DNA of 64,000 nt from an uncultured Dehalococcoidia bacterium (GTDB lineage Bacteria; Chloroflexota; Dehalococcoidia; Lucifugimonadales; GCA-2712585), in NCBI GenBank assembly GCA_951812825.1, contig OX638324.1, forward strand, positions 378,459 through 442,458. Reading direction: 5' to 3'. Below, piece after piece: positions 32,143 to 41,025 of this stretch. The notes beneath the pieces are model-generated. The model was not told the origin of the DNA, searched no databases, and saw only the letters and a program-made list of their open reading frames with translations. The position numbers and the translations under genes were made by a program. How positions within the stretch are numbered: the first letter of the stretch is position 1; each line of letters starts with the position of its first letter.

Positions 32143-32796
32143 TTGAGTTCTGCTGAAGACAAGGCCGCGAAACCTGATGACTCTTCTTCCCAACGGTGGA
32201 CTAACGCCCTCCTAATCATCGCAACCGTCGCCGCCGTCTCGGGCGTTCTCGCCTTGCTGTTTCGTCCGGAAGCCAGCCCCGGCATCGAAGTCTCTCTCCC
32301 CACTTCCACACCGCCACCCCAGCTGATGGTCTACGTCAGCGGCGCGGTAGCCCAGCCGGGCGTCTACCAATTCCAAGAGGGCGATAGACTCCAGGACATC
32401 ATCGGATCTGCCGGCGGACTCCTTGCCGAGGCTGACATCTCCGCAGTCAACATGGCAGCCCTCCTGGAAGACGAGCAGCACTTCCATTTCCCCACCATCC
32501 TTGAATCCAAGGAAGTAGCAGCCTACCCCTCCGCCGACTCTTCCACCAACAATCAATCGCCCACCCCGGAAGCTGCTCCTTCTCCCGAGAATCCCATAGA
32601 CCTGAACACCGCCTCAGCCGAGGAGTTGCAGACCCTGCCCGGCATCGGCGTGGTGAAGGCTGAAGCCATCGTTGAGTTCCGAGACACCTATGGCCCCTTC
32701 GGCAAAACGTCGGAGATTACCAGCGTTCCCGGCATAGGCCCGGCGACTTATGAGAACATGCAACACCTGATAACCGTCGCCCCGATTGACCCGTGA
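32143..32796 (+). CDS. comEA: ComEA-like DNA-binding competence protein
   Basis: 217 residues: a short cytoplasmic N-terminus, one membrane helix (ALLIIATVAAVSGVLALLF, about 24-42), an SLBB domain (VYVSGAVAQPGVYQF...DIIGSAGG), a Ser/Pro-rich linker, and a C-terminal helix-hairpin-helix pair (IDLNTASAEELQTLPGIG, SVPGIGPATYENM). ComEA binds incoming DNA outside the membrane. The start is TTG. The stop overlaps the GTG of comEC by 4 bp. Confidence 0.92.
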   Translation: MSSAEDKAAKPDDSSSQRWTNALLIIATVAAVSGVLALLFRPEASPGIEVSLPTSTPPPQLMVYVSGAVAQPGVYQFQEGDRLQDIIGSAGGLLAEADISAVNMAALLEDEQHFHFPTILESKEVAAYPSADSSTNNQSPTPEAAPSPENPIDLNTASAEELQTLPGIGVVKAEAIVEFRDTYGPFGKTSEITSVPGIGPATYENMQHLITVAPIDP

Positions 32797-35273
32797 AGCT
32801 GCTATATCTCACGGCCCCTTGGGTTAGCGGACTACTATTCGGTCTGTCTCTGGGCCCTCCACTCTGGCCAGTTCTCATCCCCCTCCTCGCCCTTTTTGCG
32901 ATCGGCCTGCTTTTACTAGCCATAGCCCGACGCTCCGCCTCAAACTGGGCCGCGGTGAAAGGGCAAAGGAGCTTTGCCCTCTTCGTTGTAACTATGCTGG
33001 CCGCTCTCTTTCTTTTGGGTATCGTCAGGTCCGCAGACACGGATTCTCCACCTCCATTAGCCCCGGAAGGTTCCGCCAATTCCGTGCGCGTGGACGGAAT
33101 CGTCGTATCCCCGCCCGAGGCCCGGGGTAATTCCCTCCGGTTCGTCCTCCAGACCCGCTCCATCGACGAAGGCAACGGGTGGAAGGAAATAACCGCCGAC
33201 GTACTCGTGATGGCAAGGCCTACCCCGGATCTGGTGACCCTGTATCGCGAGCCCTTCATCCGCTACGGCGACCGCCTGACCCTGCAGGGCGCCCTGGAAG
33301 AACCCCCCGTCCTGGAAACTTTCGACTACCGGGACTACCTCGCTCGCCAGGGCATCCATCTTGTCATGGACTTCCCAACCGTCCAGCTCCAGGAAGAAGG
33401 ACTGGGCAGCCCCGTCTTGACCTCCGTCTACGATTTCAGAGATTCAATGAGCAGAATCCTCCAGCGCGCTCTCCCCGAACCCCAGGCCGCCGTCGCCCAG
33501 ACCCTCCTCCTCGGAAATCGCGACAACCTCACGCCTGAAATACGAGAAAATTTCCGCAGCACCGGCACGTCCCACCTGCTCGCCATCTCCGGCCTGCACG
33601 TCGGCGTCGTCCTCGTACTCACCCTGGCCGTCTCCGCCTTCCTGCTGGGCCGGAAAGGGCCCTACTTCCTCCTCGTCCCGCTCGTCGCCCTCTGGGGCTA
33701 CGCTATCCTGAGCGGCATGTCCCCATCCGTGGTTAGGGCCGCCATCATGGGGACCATATATCTCGCCGCCGTGGCCGCCGGGCGACCCCGAAACGTCTTC
33801 CCCGCATTAGCCCTCGCCGCCGGAGTCATGGCCGGAATGGACCCTGGAATCCTGCGAGACCTCTCCTTCCAACTCAGTTTCGCAGCCGTCGCAGGTATCG
33901 CCCTGCTGGCTCCACCCATCACCGGCTGGCTACAGGACAAGCTCCGACTCACCCACGAACGTAGCGGCTTCCCAATTTCGCTGGCAAGGGGCATCCTCCT
34001 TAGCGCCGTAGTGTCTCTATCCGCAACCCTGGCTACCCTGCCGCTGGTGGCCTTCCACTTCCAACAGCTCCCCACCCTGGGCATTCCCGCGACGGTGCTG
34101 GCCCTGCCCGCTTTGCCTCCCATCCTGCTTGCGTCAGCCCTGACCATTGCTGCCGACTCGATACATCCCGCCCTCGGCCAAGTCATTGGCTGGGCCGCTT
34201 ACATCCCCATTACCTACCTGACTTCCATAGTCCAGGCGGTTGCCGCCGTTCCGGGCGGCCTTATCGAAATACCCCGGTTCAGCGGCCTCCTCGTCTGGCT
34301 CTACTACCTCCCACTTACCCTGGCAGCACTGACGCCATGGCACACATTGACTGAATGGGGAAAGAATATCGCGAACCTCCTGCCTCCAATCCCATTCAGG
34401 TCAAGGGCGGCTAACCTGCGTCTTCTCATTCCTGCCGCCGCCCTCTTTCTGCTCGCCACGGTAGCCTGGGCTCATGCCTTCTCAGAACCCGACGGGCGGC
34501 TCCACGTCATATTCCTCGACGTGGACCAGGGTGACAGCATCCTCATCGCCACCCCCTCAGGCAAGCGCGTCCTGGTCGACGGTGGCACCGACCCCGTCAA
34601 CGCCGTCAGCGCATTGAACGACCACCTCCCCTTCTGGGATCGCAGTCTGGACCTGCTCGTTTCAACCCACACCGACGAAGACCACCTCGCCGGACTCGTC
34701 GGCATCGTCCAGCGCCACCATGTCGACACCGTCGTGGAAGGCATCCCCGGGTCCTCTGCCCTCTACCTACGATGGCAGCACGCCCTGGAAGAGAAATCAA
34801 TCCAGTCCATCGCCGTCCATCGTGGCGCATCTATACACCTTGACGACGGTCTAACTCTGCAAGTCCTGAACCCGGCCCTCGAATCCAGCCCGCCCTCGGA
34901 GCGTGACTCGAACAACAATAGCGTCGTGCTCCGGCTTGAATACGGCGCAGTGAGCTTTCTGCTGACCGGAGACATAGAGGAAGAGGTTGAGTTGGAACTG
35001 CTTCGGGAAGGGCACGACCTGCCAAGCACCGTCCTCAAGGTCTCGCACCACGGCAGCCGCAACTCCTCCAGCCCTTTCTTTCTCAGAGCCGTTAGTCCCA
35101 CCGTTGCGGTAATACAGTCCGGTCAAGAGAATCGCTACGGACATCCCCACCAGGACGTCATCGAAAGACTCAAAAGGATCGTCGGCGACGACGGCCTCTA
35201 CGTAACGGCGCTGGACGGCGTCGTAGAACTGACCACCGACGGCCGTTCGCTATGGGTCAAGTCGGAAAACTAG
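32793..35273 (+). CDS. comEC: ComEC/Rec2 DNA internalisation channel
   Basis: 826 residues: an N-terminal DUF4131/OB-like segment, a central competence domain with many membrane helices (signature STGTSHLLAISGLHVGV), and a C-terminal metallo-beta-lactamase-like domain with FLDVDQGDSILI, THTDEDHLAG and LKVSHHGSRNSS. Length is typical for full-length three-domain ComEC. It forms the transmembrane channel for single-stranded DNA in natural transformation. It follows comEA with a GTGA overlap. Type IV pilus genes are not in the window. Confidence 0.95.
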   Translation: MKLLYLTAPWVSGLLFGLSLGPPLWPVLIPLLALFAIGLLLLAIARRSASNWAAVKGQRSFALFVVTMLAALFLLGIVRSADTDSPPPLAPEGSANSVRVDGIVVSPPEARGNSLRFVLQTRSIDEGNGWKEITADVLVMARPTPDLVTLYREPFIRYGDRLTLQGALEEPPVLETFDYRDYLARQGIHLVMDFPTVQLQEEGLGSPVLTSVYDFRDSMSRILQRALPEPQAAVAQTLLLGNRDNLTPEIRENFRSTGTSHLLAISGLHVGVVLVLTLAVSAFLLGRKGPYFLLVPLVALWGYAILSGMSPSVVRAAIMGTIYLAAVAAGRPRNVFPALALAAGVMAGMDPGILRDLSFQLSFAAVAGIALLAPPITGWLQDKLRLTHERSGFPISLARGILLSAVVSLSATLATLPLVAFHFQQLPTLGIPATVLALPALPPILLASALTIAADSIHPALGQVIGWAAYIPITYLTSIVQAVAAVPGGLIEIPRFSGLLVWLYYLPLTLAALTPWHTLTEWGKNIANLLPPIPFRSRAANLRLLIPAAALFLLATVAWAHAFSEPDGRLHVIFLDVDQGDSILIATPSGKRVLVDGGTDPVNAVSALNDHLPFWDRSLDLLVSTHTDEDHLAGLVGIVQRHHVDTVVEGIPGSSALYLRWQHALEEKSIQSIAVHRGASIHLDDGLTLQVLNPALESSPPSERDSNNNSVVLRLEYGAVSFLLTGDIEEEVELELLREGHDLPSTVLKVSHHGSRNSSSPFFLRAVSPTVAVIQSGQENRYGHPHQDVIERLKRIVGDDGLYVTALDGVVELTTDGRSLWVKSEN

Positions 35274-35299
35274 CCGAGTAGTGACGGCCTCAGCGTGGC

Positions 35300-35515
35300 T
35301 CAGGACTCCTCCCCCGTCGGCTCCGCCTTCCGACGATGCAGCGCGTACAACCCCAGCACCCCCACCGGAATCAGCACTATCACCACCACCAGAATCACCA
35401 CAATCAACCCCGCGTCCAGACCGACCAGCGTATCGATCCGGTGCATGATCCACTCCATCAAGTCCGGGTCAGCCGCCTCCCCATGATGAGCTGCTATCGA
35501 TAAGAATCCCAACAT
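35300..35515 (-). CDS. Small single-pass membrane protein
   Basis: 71 residues: a soluble N-terminal third (HHGEAADPDLMEW), a strongly hydrophobic helix (LIVVILVVVIVLIPVGVLGL) and a short basic/acidic tail (HRRKAEPTGEES). It starts 9 bp after the stop of the minus-strand MFS gene. The single membrane segment and operon position support a real gene; I recognise no family. Confidence 0.55.
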   Translation of the reverse strand: MLGFLSIAAHHGEAADPDLMEWIMHRIDTLVGLDAGLIVVILVVVIVLIPVGVLGLYALHRRKAEPTGEES

Positions 35516-35524
35516 CGCCCCACG

Positions 35525-36814
35525 TCACGCCCCCTGCGCAGCCGGTTCCTGGTATCGCACCGAATACTTCTTCTCCCGTATGGAGAAGCTCAGCAGGCTG
35601 GCGCACATCAGCAGCACCGCGGCTATTACCAGCGCCGAATCGTATGAGCCGGTCACGTCCCGTAGTACGCCCGCAAGCTGAATGCTCAGCGCCCCTCCAA
35701 TCTGGTGGGCCGTAAACACAATCCCTCCCAGGATGCCGATGTTGCGCAGCCCGTACACGTCCGCCGTTAACGCCGTCGTCAAAGGCACCGTGGCGATCCA
35801 CGAAAACCCCGCCACCAGTGAGAAGCTCCACAACCCCAAAAGCCCCGGCACCACCAGCAGGGTGATGTAAGCACATCCGCGCAAGAAATACACCACCGAC
35901 AGCAGGTTCTTCCGGTTGAACTTATCCCCCAGCGCACCCGCCACCATCACCCCCACCACGTTCAGCCCGCTCATCACCCCGAACGCCGAAGCCGCCATCG
36001 ACTGCGAATACCCCTCCTCGATGGCGAAGGGCACGAAGTGGGCGGAAATCAGCGCCGTGGTAAACCCGCAGACAAAATAAGCCCCGCTCAACTGCCACAT
36101 GGGGAACGAGGCGAAGCATGTCGCCCACCGGTCCGATTCCAAAGGCGCCCGCCGGGGCTTGATATCCGGCTTGCCGTCCTTCGAATCTGGCGCGGAATCC
36201 CCGTCGGGCATCAATCCCATCTCCTCTGGCCGTTCCCGCATCACAAAATACGCCAGCGGCACCGCTAGCACCAGCACCATCACCCCCAACACCGCCCACG
36301 TCTCCCGCCATCCCGCCAGCTCTATCAGGTAAGACGCTAGCGGCACCAGCACCAGCCCGCCCATGGGCGCCCCCGCCGCCACAACCGCCACCGCCAAGGC
36401 TCGCTTCCGCTGGAACCACTTGGAGATTATGGAAACCGTAGTATTTATCGACCCGCCGCTCATGGCGATGGCCATCACCACTCCAAAGACGATTATCAGG
36501 AAGATGATGTGGTTCGTCGCCGCCAGCAGCAGGTTTGATATTCCGATTGTCACCAGGCTGACCAGAATTAGCTTCCGACCGCCTACCCTGTCGTAGAGTC
36601 GCCCAATGAAGGGCTGGCTCAACCCGTTGAGCAGGAAGCCGATGGACGCCGCAAGCGAAATCGTCCCACGGTCCCACGAGAATTCCGTGCTCATGGGGAT
36701 GACGAACACCCCGAAGCCGTTCCGACCACCCACCGTCAGAAACGAGATAAAGAAAGACGCCCCAACGATAATCCACCCGTAATACAACCCGGCATTCATC
36801 CGTGCCCCGTTCAC
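35525..36814 (-). CDS. MFS transporter (monocarboxylate/oxalate-formate-like)
   Basis: 429 residues with about 12 membrane segments. LYYGWIIVGASFF at TM1, GRLYDRVGGRK in the first cytoplasmic loop and ERPEEMGLMPDG before the central loop are hallmarks of the MCT/OFA-like branch shared with 3867-5159. The start may be GTG at 36814 or ATG at 36799; the latter gives the family's usual short N-terminus. It is in a minus-strand cluster with peptidase-like genes, so an organic-acid or peptide-derived substrate is plausible. Confidence 0.88.
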   Translation of the reverse strand: MNGARMNAGLYYGWIIVGASFFISFLTVGGRNGFGVFVIPMSTEFSWDRGTISLAASIGFLLNGLSQPFIGRLYDRVGGRKLILVSLVTIGISNLLLAATNHIIFLIIVFGVVMAIAMSGGSINTTVSIISKWFQRKRALAVAVVAAGAPMGGLVLVPLASYLIELAGWRETWAVLGVMVLVLAVPLAYFVMRERPEEMGLMPDGDSAPDSKDGKPDIKPRRAPLESDRWATCFASFPMWQLSGAYFVCGFTTALISAHFVPFAIEEGYSQSMAASAFGVMSGLNVVGVMVAGALGDKFNRKNLLSVVYFLRGCAYITLLVVPGLLGLWSFSLVAGFSWIATVPLTTALTADVYGLRNIGILGGIVFTAHQIGGALSIQLAGVLRDVTGSYDSALVIAAVLLMCASLLSFSIREKKYSVRYQEPAAQGA

Positions 36815-36888
36815 CTGGGATAGCTCCCCTTCACGTATGCGTCGACAGGCGCTTCAGACCGAAAGTGGCTAAACACCGGACGCCGAGC

Positions 36889-37425
36889 TCACGGCTTCAC
36901 TACCATCAAATACAGAATCACCACCGACAAAACTAGCACCAACCCGCTCCAGAAGTACCACCGCTTCAACACGGACTGCGCTTCCGGGCAGATAGGCCCA
37001 TCCTCCGCCGTCGCCCCCGCCCGCACCAGCTTTACCGTATAGCGATGCACGAACGCGCCCCACAACACAATCGCCAGCACAAACAACGCCAGACCAAACT
37101 CAATCCACCGCTGTTCGTGAAAGCCCCCCCAGCCTCCCCACCTGTCCGCCGCCATCATTAGTCCGTTCAGCAGCGCCAGCACTGCCGCCGGCGCCACCAG
37201 AATCAGTCCCGCCTTCCGTGTAGCATTGGCGGCGAAAGTCACAATCGATGCTTCCCCGTTCCTGTGGGCCAGCGCCATCCACAGCATGGACGACACCAGT
37301 CCGCCCATGAACACAATCGCCGCCAGAATATGCAGCGTCAGGTGCCACCGAAAGCCATAAAACGGCAACGACAATAGAACAGCCACGGCCAGCAGCAGAA
37401 GATGAACCTTAATCGTCCTCGACAT
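36889..37425 (-). CDS. Integral membrane protein, DUF2269-like
   Basis: 178 residues with about five membrane helices. Conserved-looking residues include HLTLHILAAIVFMGG near helix 2 and RWIEFGLALFVLAI near helix 4. The arrangement resembles DUF2269/CopD-like predicted membrane proteins, but the match is weak. It lies between the M28-like gene and the MFS transporter on the same strand. Confidence 0.6.
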   Translation of the reverse strand: MSRTIKVHLLLLAVAVLLSLPFYGFRWHLTLHILAAIVFMGGLVSSMLWMALAHRNGEASIVTFAANATRKAGLILVAPAAVLALLNGLMMAADRWGGWGGFHEQRWIEFGLALFVLAIVLWGAFVHRYTVKLVRAGATAEDGPICPEAQSVLKRWYFWSGLVLVLSVVILYLMVVKP

Positions 37426-37476
37426 GTCTACCCCCTATCTGCCTATGTGGCCCCGTTCGTCGGCGGCAACTACCCT

Positions 37477-39444
37477 CTAGCCGGGATTGTCTAGGGCGAC
37501 AAAGCCCTCCTTGACCAGCCCCTGAAACAGCTTCAGCACGTGGCGCGACTCAATGTCGAAGTCGAACTCCGCCCCGATGGCCGCAGCGATGTCGTTCACC
37601 GACCGCTTGCCATCCACGAAGTTCCAGATCTCGTCCCCGATGATCCGCAGCGAGTCGTAGCGCATCTTGGGGTCCCGCCCCTCCATCTCCTGCCACATGT
37701 CGTACAGCTCCCAGTAGTCCGTCCCGGCCAGCCCTGGCGCGTCTCGCATCACCAGCCTCCGCGGCACCACGTTTCCGGGAGCATATTCCTCCGGAGCCCC
37801 GGCGTCGCTGCTCAGCCAGCTGCTGACCTCGGTCAGCCGGTCGCCGATCTCCTTCTGAATGGCCGCGCTGGTGGATTCCAGCCGCGCCTTGTCTGCCTCG
37901 TCCGCCAGGGAAATGGCAGAGGCTACTGCCTCCTGGTCGCGACGGGCATAATGCTCAAGTCGGCTTCGCACCCGGCCCTCTTCCGGCCCGCCCTTGCCTG
38001 CCATGGCAATGCTGGCAAGCCGGGACTGACTGCGTGCTCCAACCACCCGCATGATGTCTTCTACTTCGTCTGAGCCGGCACAGGCCAGCAGGTAGGCGGC
38101 AAGCGCCGTCGTGGTTCCGCCACGCTTGAACACCTTGGCGTCCAAATTGTCCGCCGTTAGATGGTCCGTATGGAAGTAAAGATCCGGCCACGACATCAGC
38201 AGCGGTGAAGGAATCCCGAAGGCCGGATAGTACTTGTTGTCGCTCCAAGGACAGTACGGGTGCTCCAGGAAGTTCACAAAGGGTATCGAATTCACGTTGT
38301 GGAATACCCACCGCGTCTCTTTCGGCGTCTGCTCCATCAAGCTCCCGTAGAAGTCGTTGATATACGTCGGAACCGAGTCTGGCGAATGGTAGAAGAGCAG
38401 CGCCGACTTGCACTTCTCCTGGTCGTGGCCCACGCTGTCCAGCGCTATCACCACGTGCGTGTTCTCAATCGCCTTCGGATGATTGTGAACGTAGTTCTTC
38501 GTCCCCTGCCCCTCCACGTTCACCAGGAAACGGATGCTCCGGCGAGGTCGAGGTATCTTCCCGCTGGCAATCAGCTTCGCAAATGTTCGGCCCATCTCCG
38601 CCTGCAACGCGGGGCCGGAGGCGCAGTTGGCGCCGGGCTTGGTACCCGCAGTGGCGTGGCACACGAACTGGATAAATTCGTCAGCCTTGTCCGTGCCGTG
38701 AATCTCGGCCAACAGGTTCTGCCCCTCACCCCTGAAAGTCGTGCACTGTACGTCGGCAAAGACCTTTGTACCGCCGTTGGCTGCGAGCGCCGCCAGCTTC
38801 TCTGCCGCGGGGTAGTTAACCACGATGGCCCATGCAGTGTTTCGAATTCCCGGCATCCGCAGCAGCATCACCGGCTCGGGAAGCGTCTCCCGGGTGCGGA
38901 ACGGCGCAGTCTGGTACAGCATGTAGTCGGTGACGATTCCCGCCACCCCCGCCTCCATCGCCAGCGTCGCCGCATGACCCCAGCCGCTGGCCCTGTCTGT
39001 GCTTCGAATCAGCACCACCTTCCCCCGCACGTCCTGCTTCTGGTAGTCCTCCGGCCTCTCGCCCGTGCCCACGTCTACCAACTCCAGCGTGACGCCTCCC
39101 TTCGGCGTGGGTGGCGTCCACCACGGCAGACAGGAGGGAGCATCCTCATAGGATACTAGGAGTTCTCCCTGGGCCGATCCAATTCGTAGCTCCGCGCTGA
39201 ACGGGTCCCACGCCAAAGGCATCGACTGCGTGACGAATTTTGTCTCGCCGTCCAGCGGGTACCGCTCCACCCAAACTTTGTCGAATCCGTTCTCGCGGAA
39301 AAGGTCCGCCACGAAGTCCGTTGCCCGGTGGTATCCCGACGCACCAGGCGATCGGTAGAAGGCGGTCATGTGCGTCGCCGCTTCAAGGGCGCGTTCTCCT
39401 GAAAGCTCCTCGTCTATTATCCGAATGAGGTCTTGCCGGTTCAT
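37477..39444 (-). CDS. M28-like peptidase-fold protein with C-terminal PqqD-like domain
   Basis: 655 residues: an N-terminal helical part, a PA-type insert (about 115-235), an M28/DUF4910-like catalytic domain and a C-terminal winged-helix-like domain (IWNFVDGKRSVNDIAAAI). Retained metal-site residues are H263, E311, D336 and the final His of FHTDHLTADNLD. The bridging Asp of the usual GAxDN motif is missing; the segment reads GANCASG (271-277). The start at 39444 has GGGAG upstream and is 2 bp after the M20-like stop. Confidence 0.72.
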   Translation of the reverse strand: MNRQDLIRIIDEELSGERALEAATHMTAFYRSPGASGYHRATDFVADLFRENGFDKVWVERYPLDGETKFVTQSMPLAWDPFSAELRIGSAQGELLVSYEDAPSCLPWWTPPTPKGGVTLELVDVGTGERPEDYQKQDVRGKVVLIRSTDRASGWGHAATLAMEAGVAGIVTDYMLYQTAPFRTRETLPEPVMLLRMPGIRNTAWAIVVNYPAAEKLAALAANGGTKVFADVQCTTFRGEGQNLLAEIHGTDKADEFIQFVCHATAGTKPGANCASGPALQAEMGRTFAKLIASGKIPRPRRSIRFLVNVEGQGTKNYVHNHPKAIENTHVVIALDSVGHDQEKCKSALLFYHSPDSVPTYINDFYGSLMEQTPKETRWVFHNVNSIPFVNFLEHPYCPWSDNKYYPAFGIPSPLLMSWPDLYFHTDHLTADNLDAKVFKRGGTTTALAAYLLACAGSDEVEDIMRVVGARSQSRLASIAMAGKGGPEEGRVRSRLEHYARRDQEAVASAISLADEADKARLESTSAAIQKEIGDRLTEVSSWLSSDAGAPEEYAPGNVVPRRLVMRDAPGLAGTDYWELYDMWQEMEGRDPKMRYDSLRIIGDEIWNFVDGKRSVNDIAAAIGAEFDFDIESRHVLKLFQGLVKEGFVALDNPG

Positions 39445-39446
39445 CT

Positions 39447-40871
39447 TTAACTCCCTTCTGCGTATGACTTCAACATGTGAATGTGGGAAAGCGAGCACTC
39501 CACAAGCCCGCCCATCTTATCCGTACCGTCGATAACCAGGTATTCGTTGGCCCCCGCGCCACCGCCGCCCACGCCCACGCTGCGCACCATCGGGATCCCG
39601 AGCTCCGTCGGGAACAGCGACCACGGGCCTCCCCCTCCGCTGAAGGGCGCTATGCTCAGCGGTACCTCCATCGTGTCGAAGGCTCGCACAATAGACTGAA
39701 CAAGCTCCGAATTGGGATCCGCGCTGGAGGGATCGTAGGCCCCCATGGCGTTGAACTCCACGTCTGCATAACCCGCGGCGTCCAGATGCTCCCGAATCAG
39801 CCTCACCGCCGTCTGCGCCTTGTATCCGCGCGGCACCCGAATGTCAAACCGCGCCGAGGCCTCGTGAGGCAGGCTGAACGGCAGCGTGCCCGGCCCTGTG
39901 AACCCGCCACGTATGCCGTTGATATTGAGGCTAGGGCCGTAGTAGAAGTTCAAAATAGTCTGCTCGTCGCTCAGGTCTCCTGCGGGCACCGGCGCGCCGG
40001 CAACTCCCGCAAGCGCTTGGTTCCACGGCTTCCCTGAAAGGACGGCAGCCCGTTCTTCCTCAGTGGGCGTCCGTACGTCGTCGTAGAAACCCTTAACCGC
40101 TATGGTGTTCCCATCCGGCTCAGTCAGCGTGGAAAGCGCATGCACCAGCCTCCAAACGGGGCTGTCCACCACGGACTTGGTCATCCCATGCAGCGGCGCT
40201 CCCTGAGGCCCCCGACCCCACCGGTCGCCGCTGGCTGTAAGCTCTGCATAAATCATCCCCTTGTAGCCCAGCGTCATCCCCACCGTGCCATTGGCGCCCT
40301 GGGAAGCCCCCGGGCTCAAGCTTGCGTCCGCCGTTTCCAACCGGTCCCGGTATTTGGCGAACATGTCCTTGTAGTACGGACTGCCCAGAATCTCGTCCCC
40401 TTCCAGCAGCATCATCACGTTCACGGGCAGCGTTCCCTCCACCGCAATCAGCGCCTCCAGGGTGTTGAGCCAGGCCCCGTATTGCCCCTTGTAGGAGAGC
40501 GCGCCGCGTCCCGTCAGCACCCTCCCGGAAGAACCCATCGTCGTCAGCGTCCCGCCGAAGGGAGGATGTTCCCACTTCTCGCTGGGAAGCACGGGCCTCG
40601 TGTCGAAGTTCGCGTAGACGATGATTGTCTTGGGCGCGCCCGCGTCGTAAGCCGCCCACACCCCGGGAAGCCCCCCGGTAGGGATTATCTCAGCCTCCTG
40701 ACACCCCACCTCCAAGTGCTGCTCAACCAGCAATTCTGCACATTCCTCCACCCCCAGGTCCTCCGTCGACACGCTGGGCTGACGAATCAGCCGTTGAATG
40801 CGCTCGATGTGCCGGGGCTTGTTCTCCTCTAGGTACTTCTTGACCTTCTCCAGCCCTACGCCAATGGGCAT
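39447..40871 (-). CDS. M20-family peptidase-like protein with degenerate metal site
   Basis: 474 residues with the M20 dipeptidase fold, recognisable from QPSVSTEDLG, KWEHPPFGG, GRGALSYKGQ, LLEGDEILGS and GGGAGANEYLVI. Canonical zinc ligands are replaced: the His of HxD is N88, the bridging Asp is S126, and the metal Glu after the general base E160 is I161. The fourth ligand Asp is also lost (ASLSPG), and the last His is absent before NEY. It is probably a pseudoenzyme or uses other chemistry. GGGGGAG precedes the ATG at 40871. Confidence 0.75.
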   Translation of the reverse strand: MPIGVGLEKVKKYLEENKPRHIERIQRLIRQPSVSTEDLGVEECAELLVEQHLEVGCQEAEIIPTGGLPGVWAAYDAGAPKTIIVYANFDTRPVLPSEKWEHPPFGGTLTTMGSSGRVLTGRGALSYKGQYGAWLNTLEALIAVEGTLPVNVMMLLEGDEILGSPYYKDMFAKYRDRLETADASLSPGASQGANGTVGMTLGYKGMIYAELTASGDRWGRGPQGAPLHGMTKSVVDSPVWRLVHALSTLTEPDGNTIAVKGFYDDVRTPTEEERAAVLSGKPWNQALAGVAGAPVPAGDLSDEQTILNFYYGPSLNINGIRGGFTGPGTLPFSLPHEASARFDIRVPRGYKAQTAVRLIREHLDAAGYADVEFNAMGAYDPSSADPNSELVQSIVRAFDTMEVPLSIAPFSGGGGPWSLFPTELGIPMVRSVGVGGGGAGANEYLVIDGTDKMGGLVECSLSHIHMLKSYAEGS

Positions 40872-40901
40872 ACGCTCCCCCTTTAGCCGCTGCAAATTTG
40901 C

Positions 40902-40917
40902 GGGGTCTTTCGACCCC
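40902..40917. repeat. Short hairpin GGGGTC-TTTC-GACCCC
   Basis: A perfect 6-bp stem with a 4-base loop, located between the promoter and start codon of the M20-like gene. Confidence 0.5.
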
Positions 40918-40928
40918 TATTGACTGGC

Positions 40929-40957
40929 AGTATATATTGACTCCACGCCTTTGTGAA
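40929..40957 (-). promoter_or_regulatory. Promoter TTCACA-17-TATACT (minus strand)
   Basis: On the minus strand TTCACA (40957-40952), 17 bases and TATACT (40934-40929) lie 57 bases before the M20-like ATG. Confidence 0.55.
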
Positions 40958-41025
40958 GGGGCGAACGAATAGCGCCAAAGACATGATGCCCAGCCGTATT
41001 CCGCCTCTCCCGAAATCCCGGTGTT

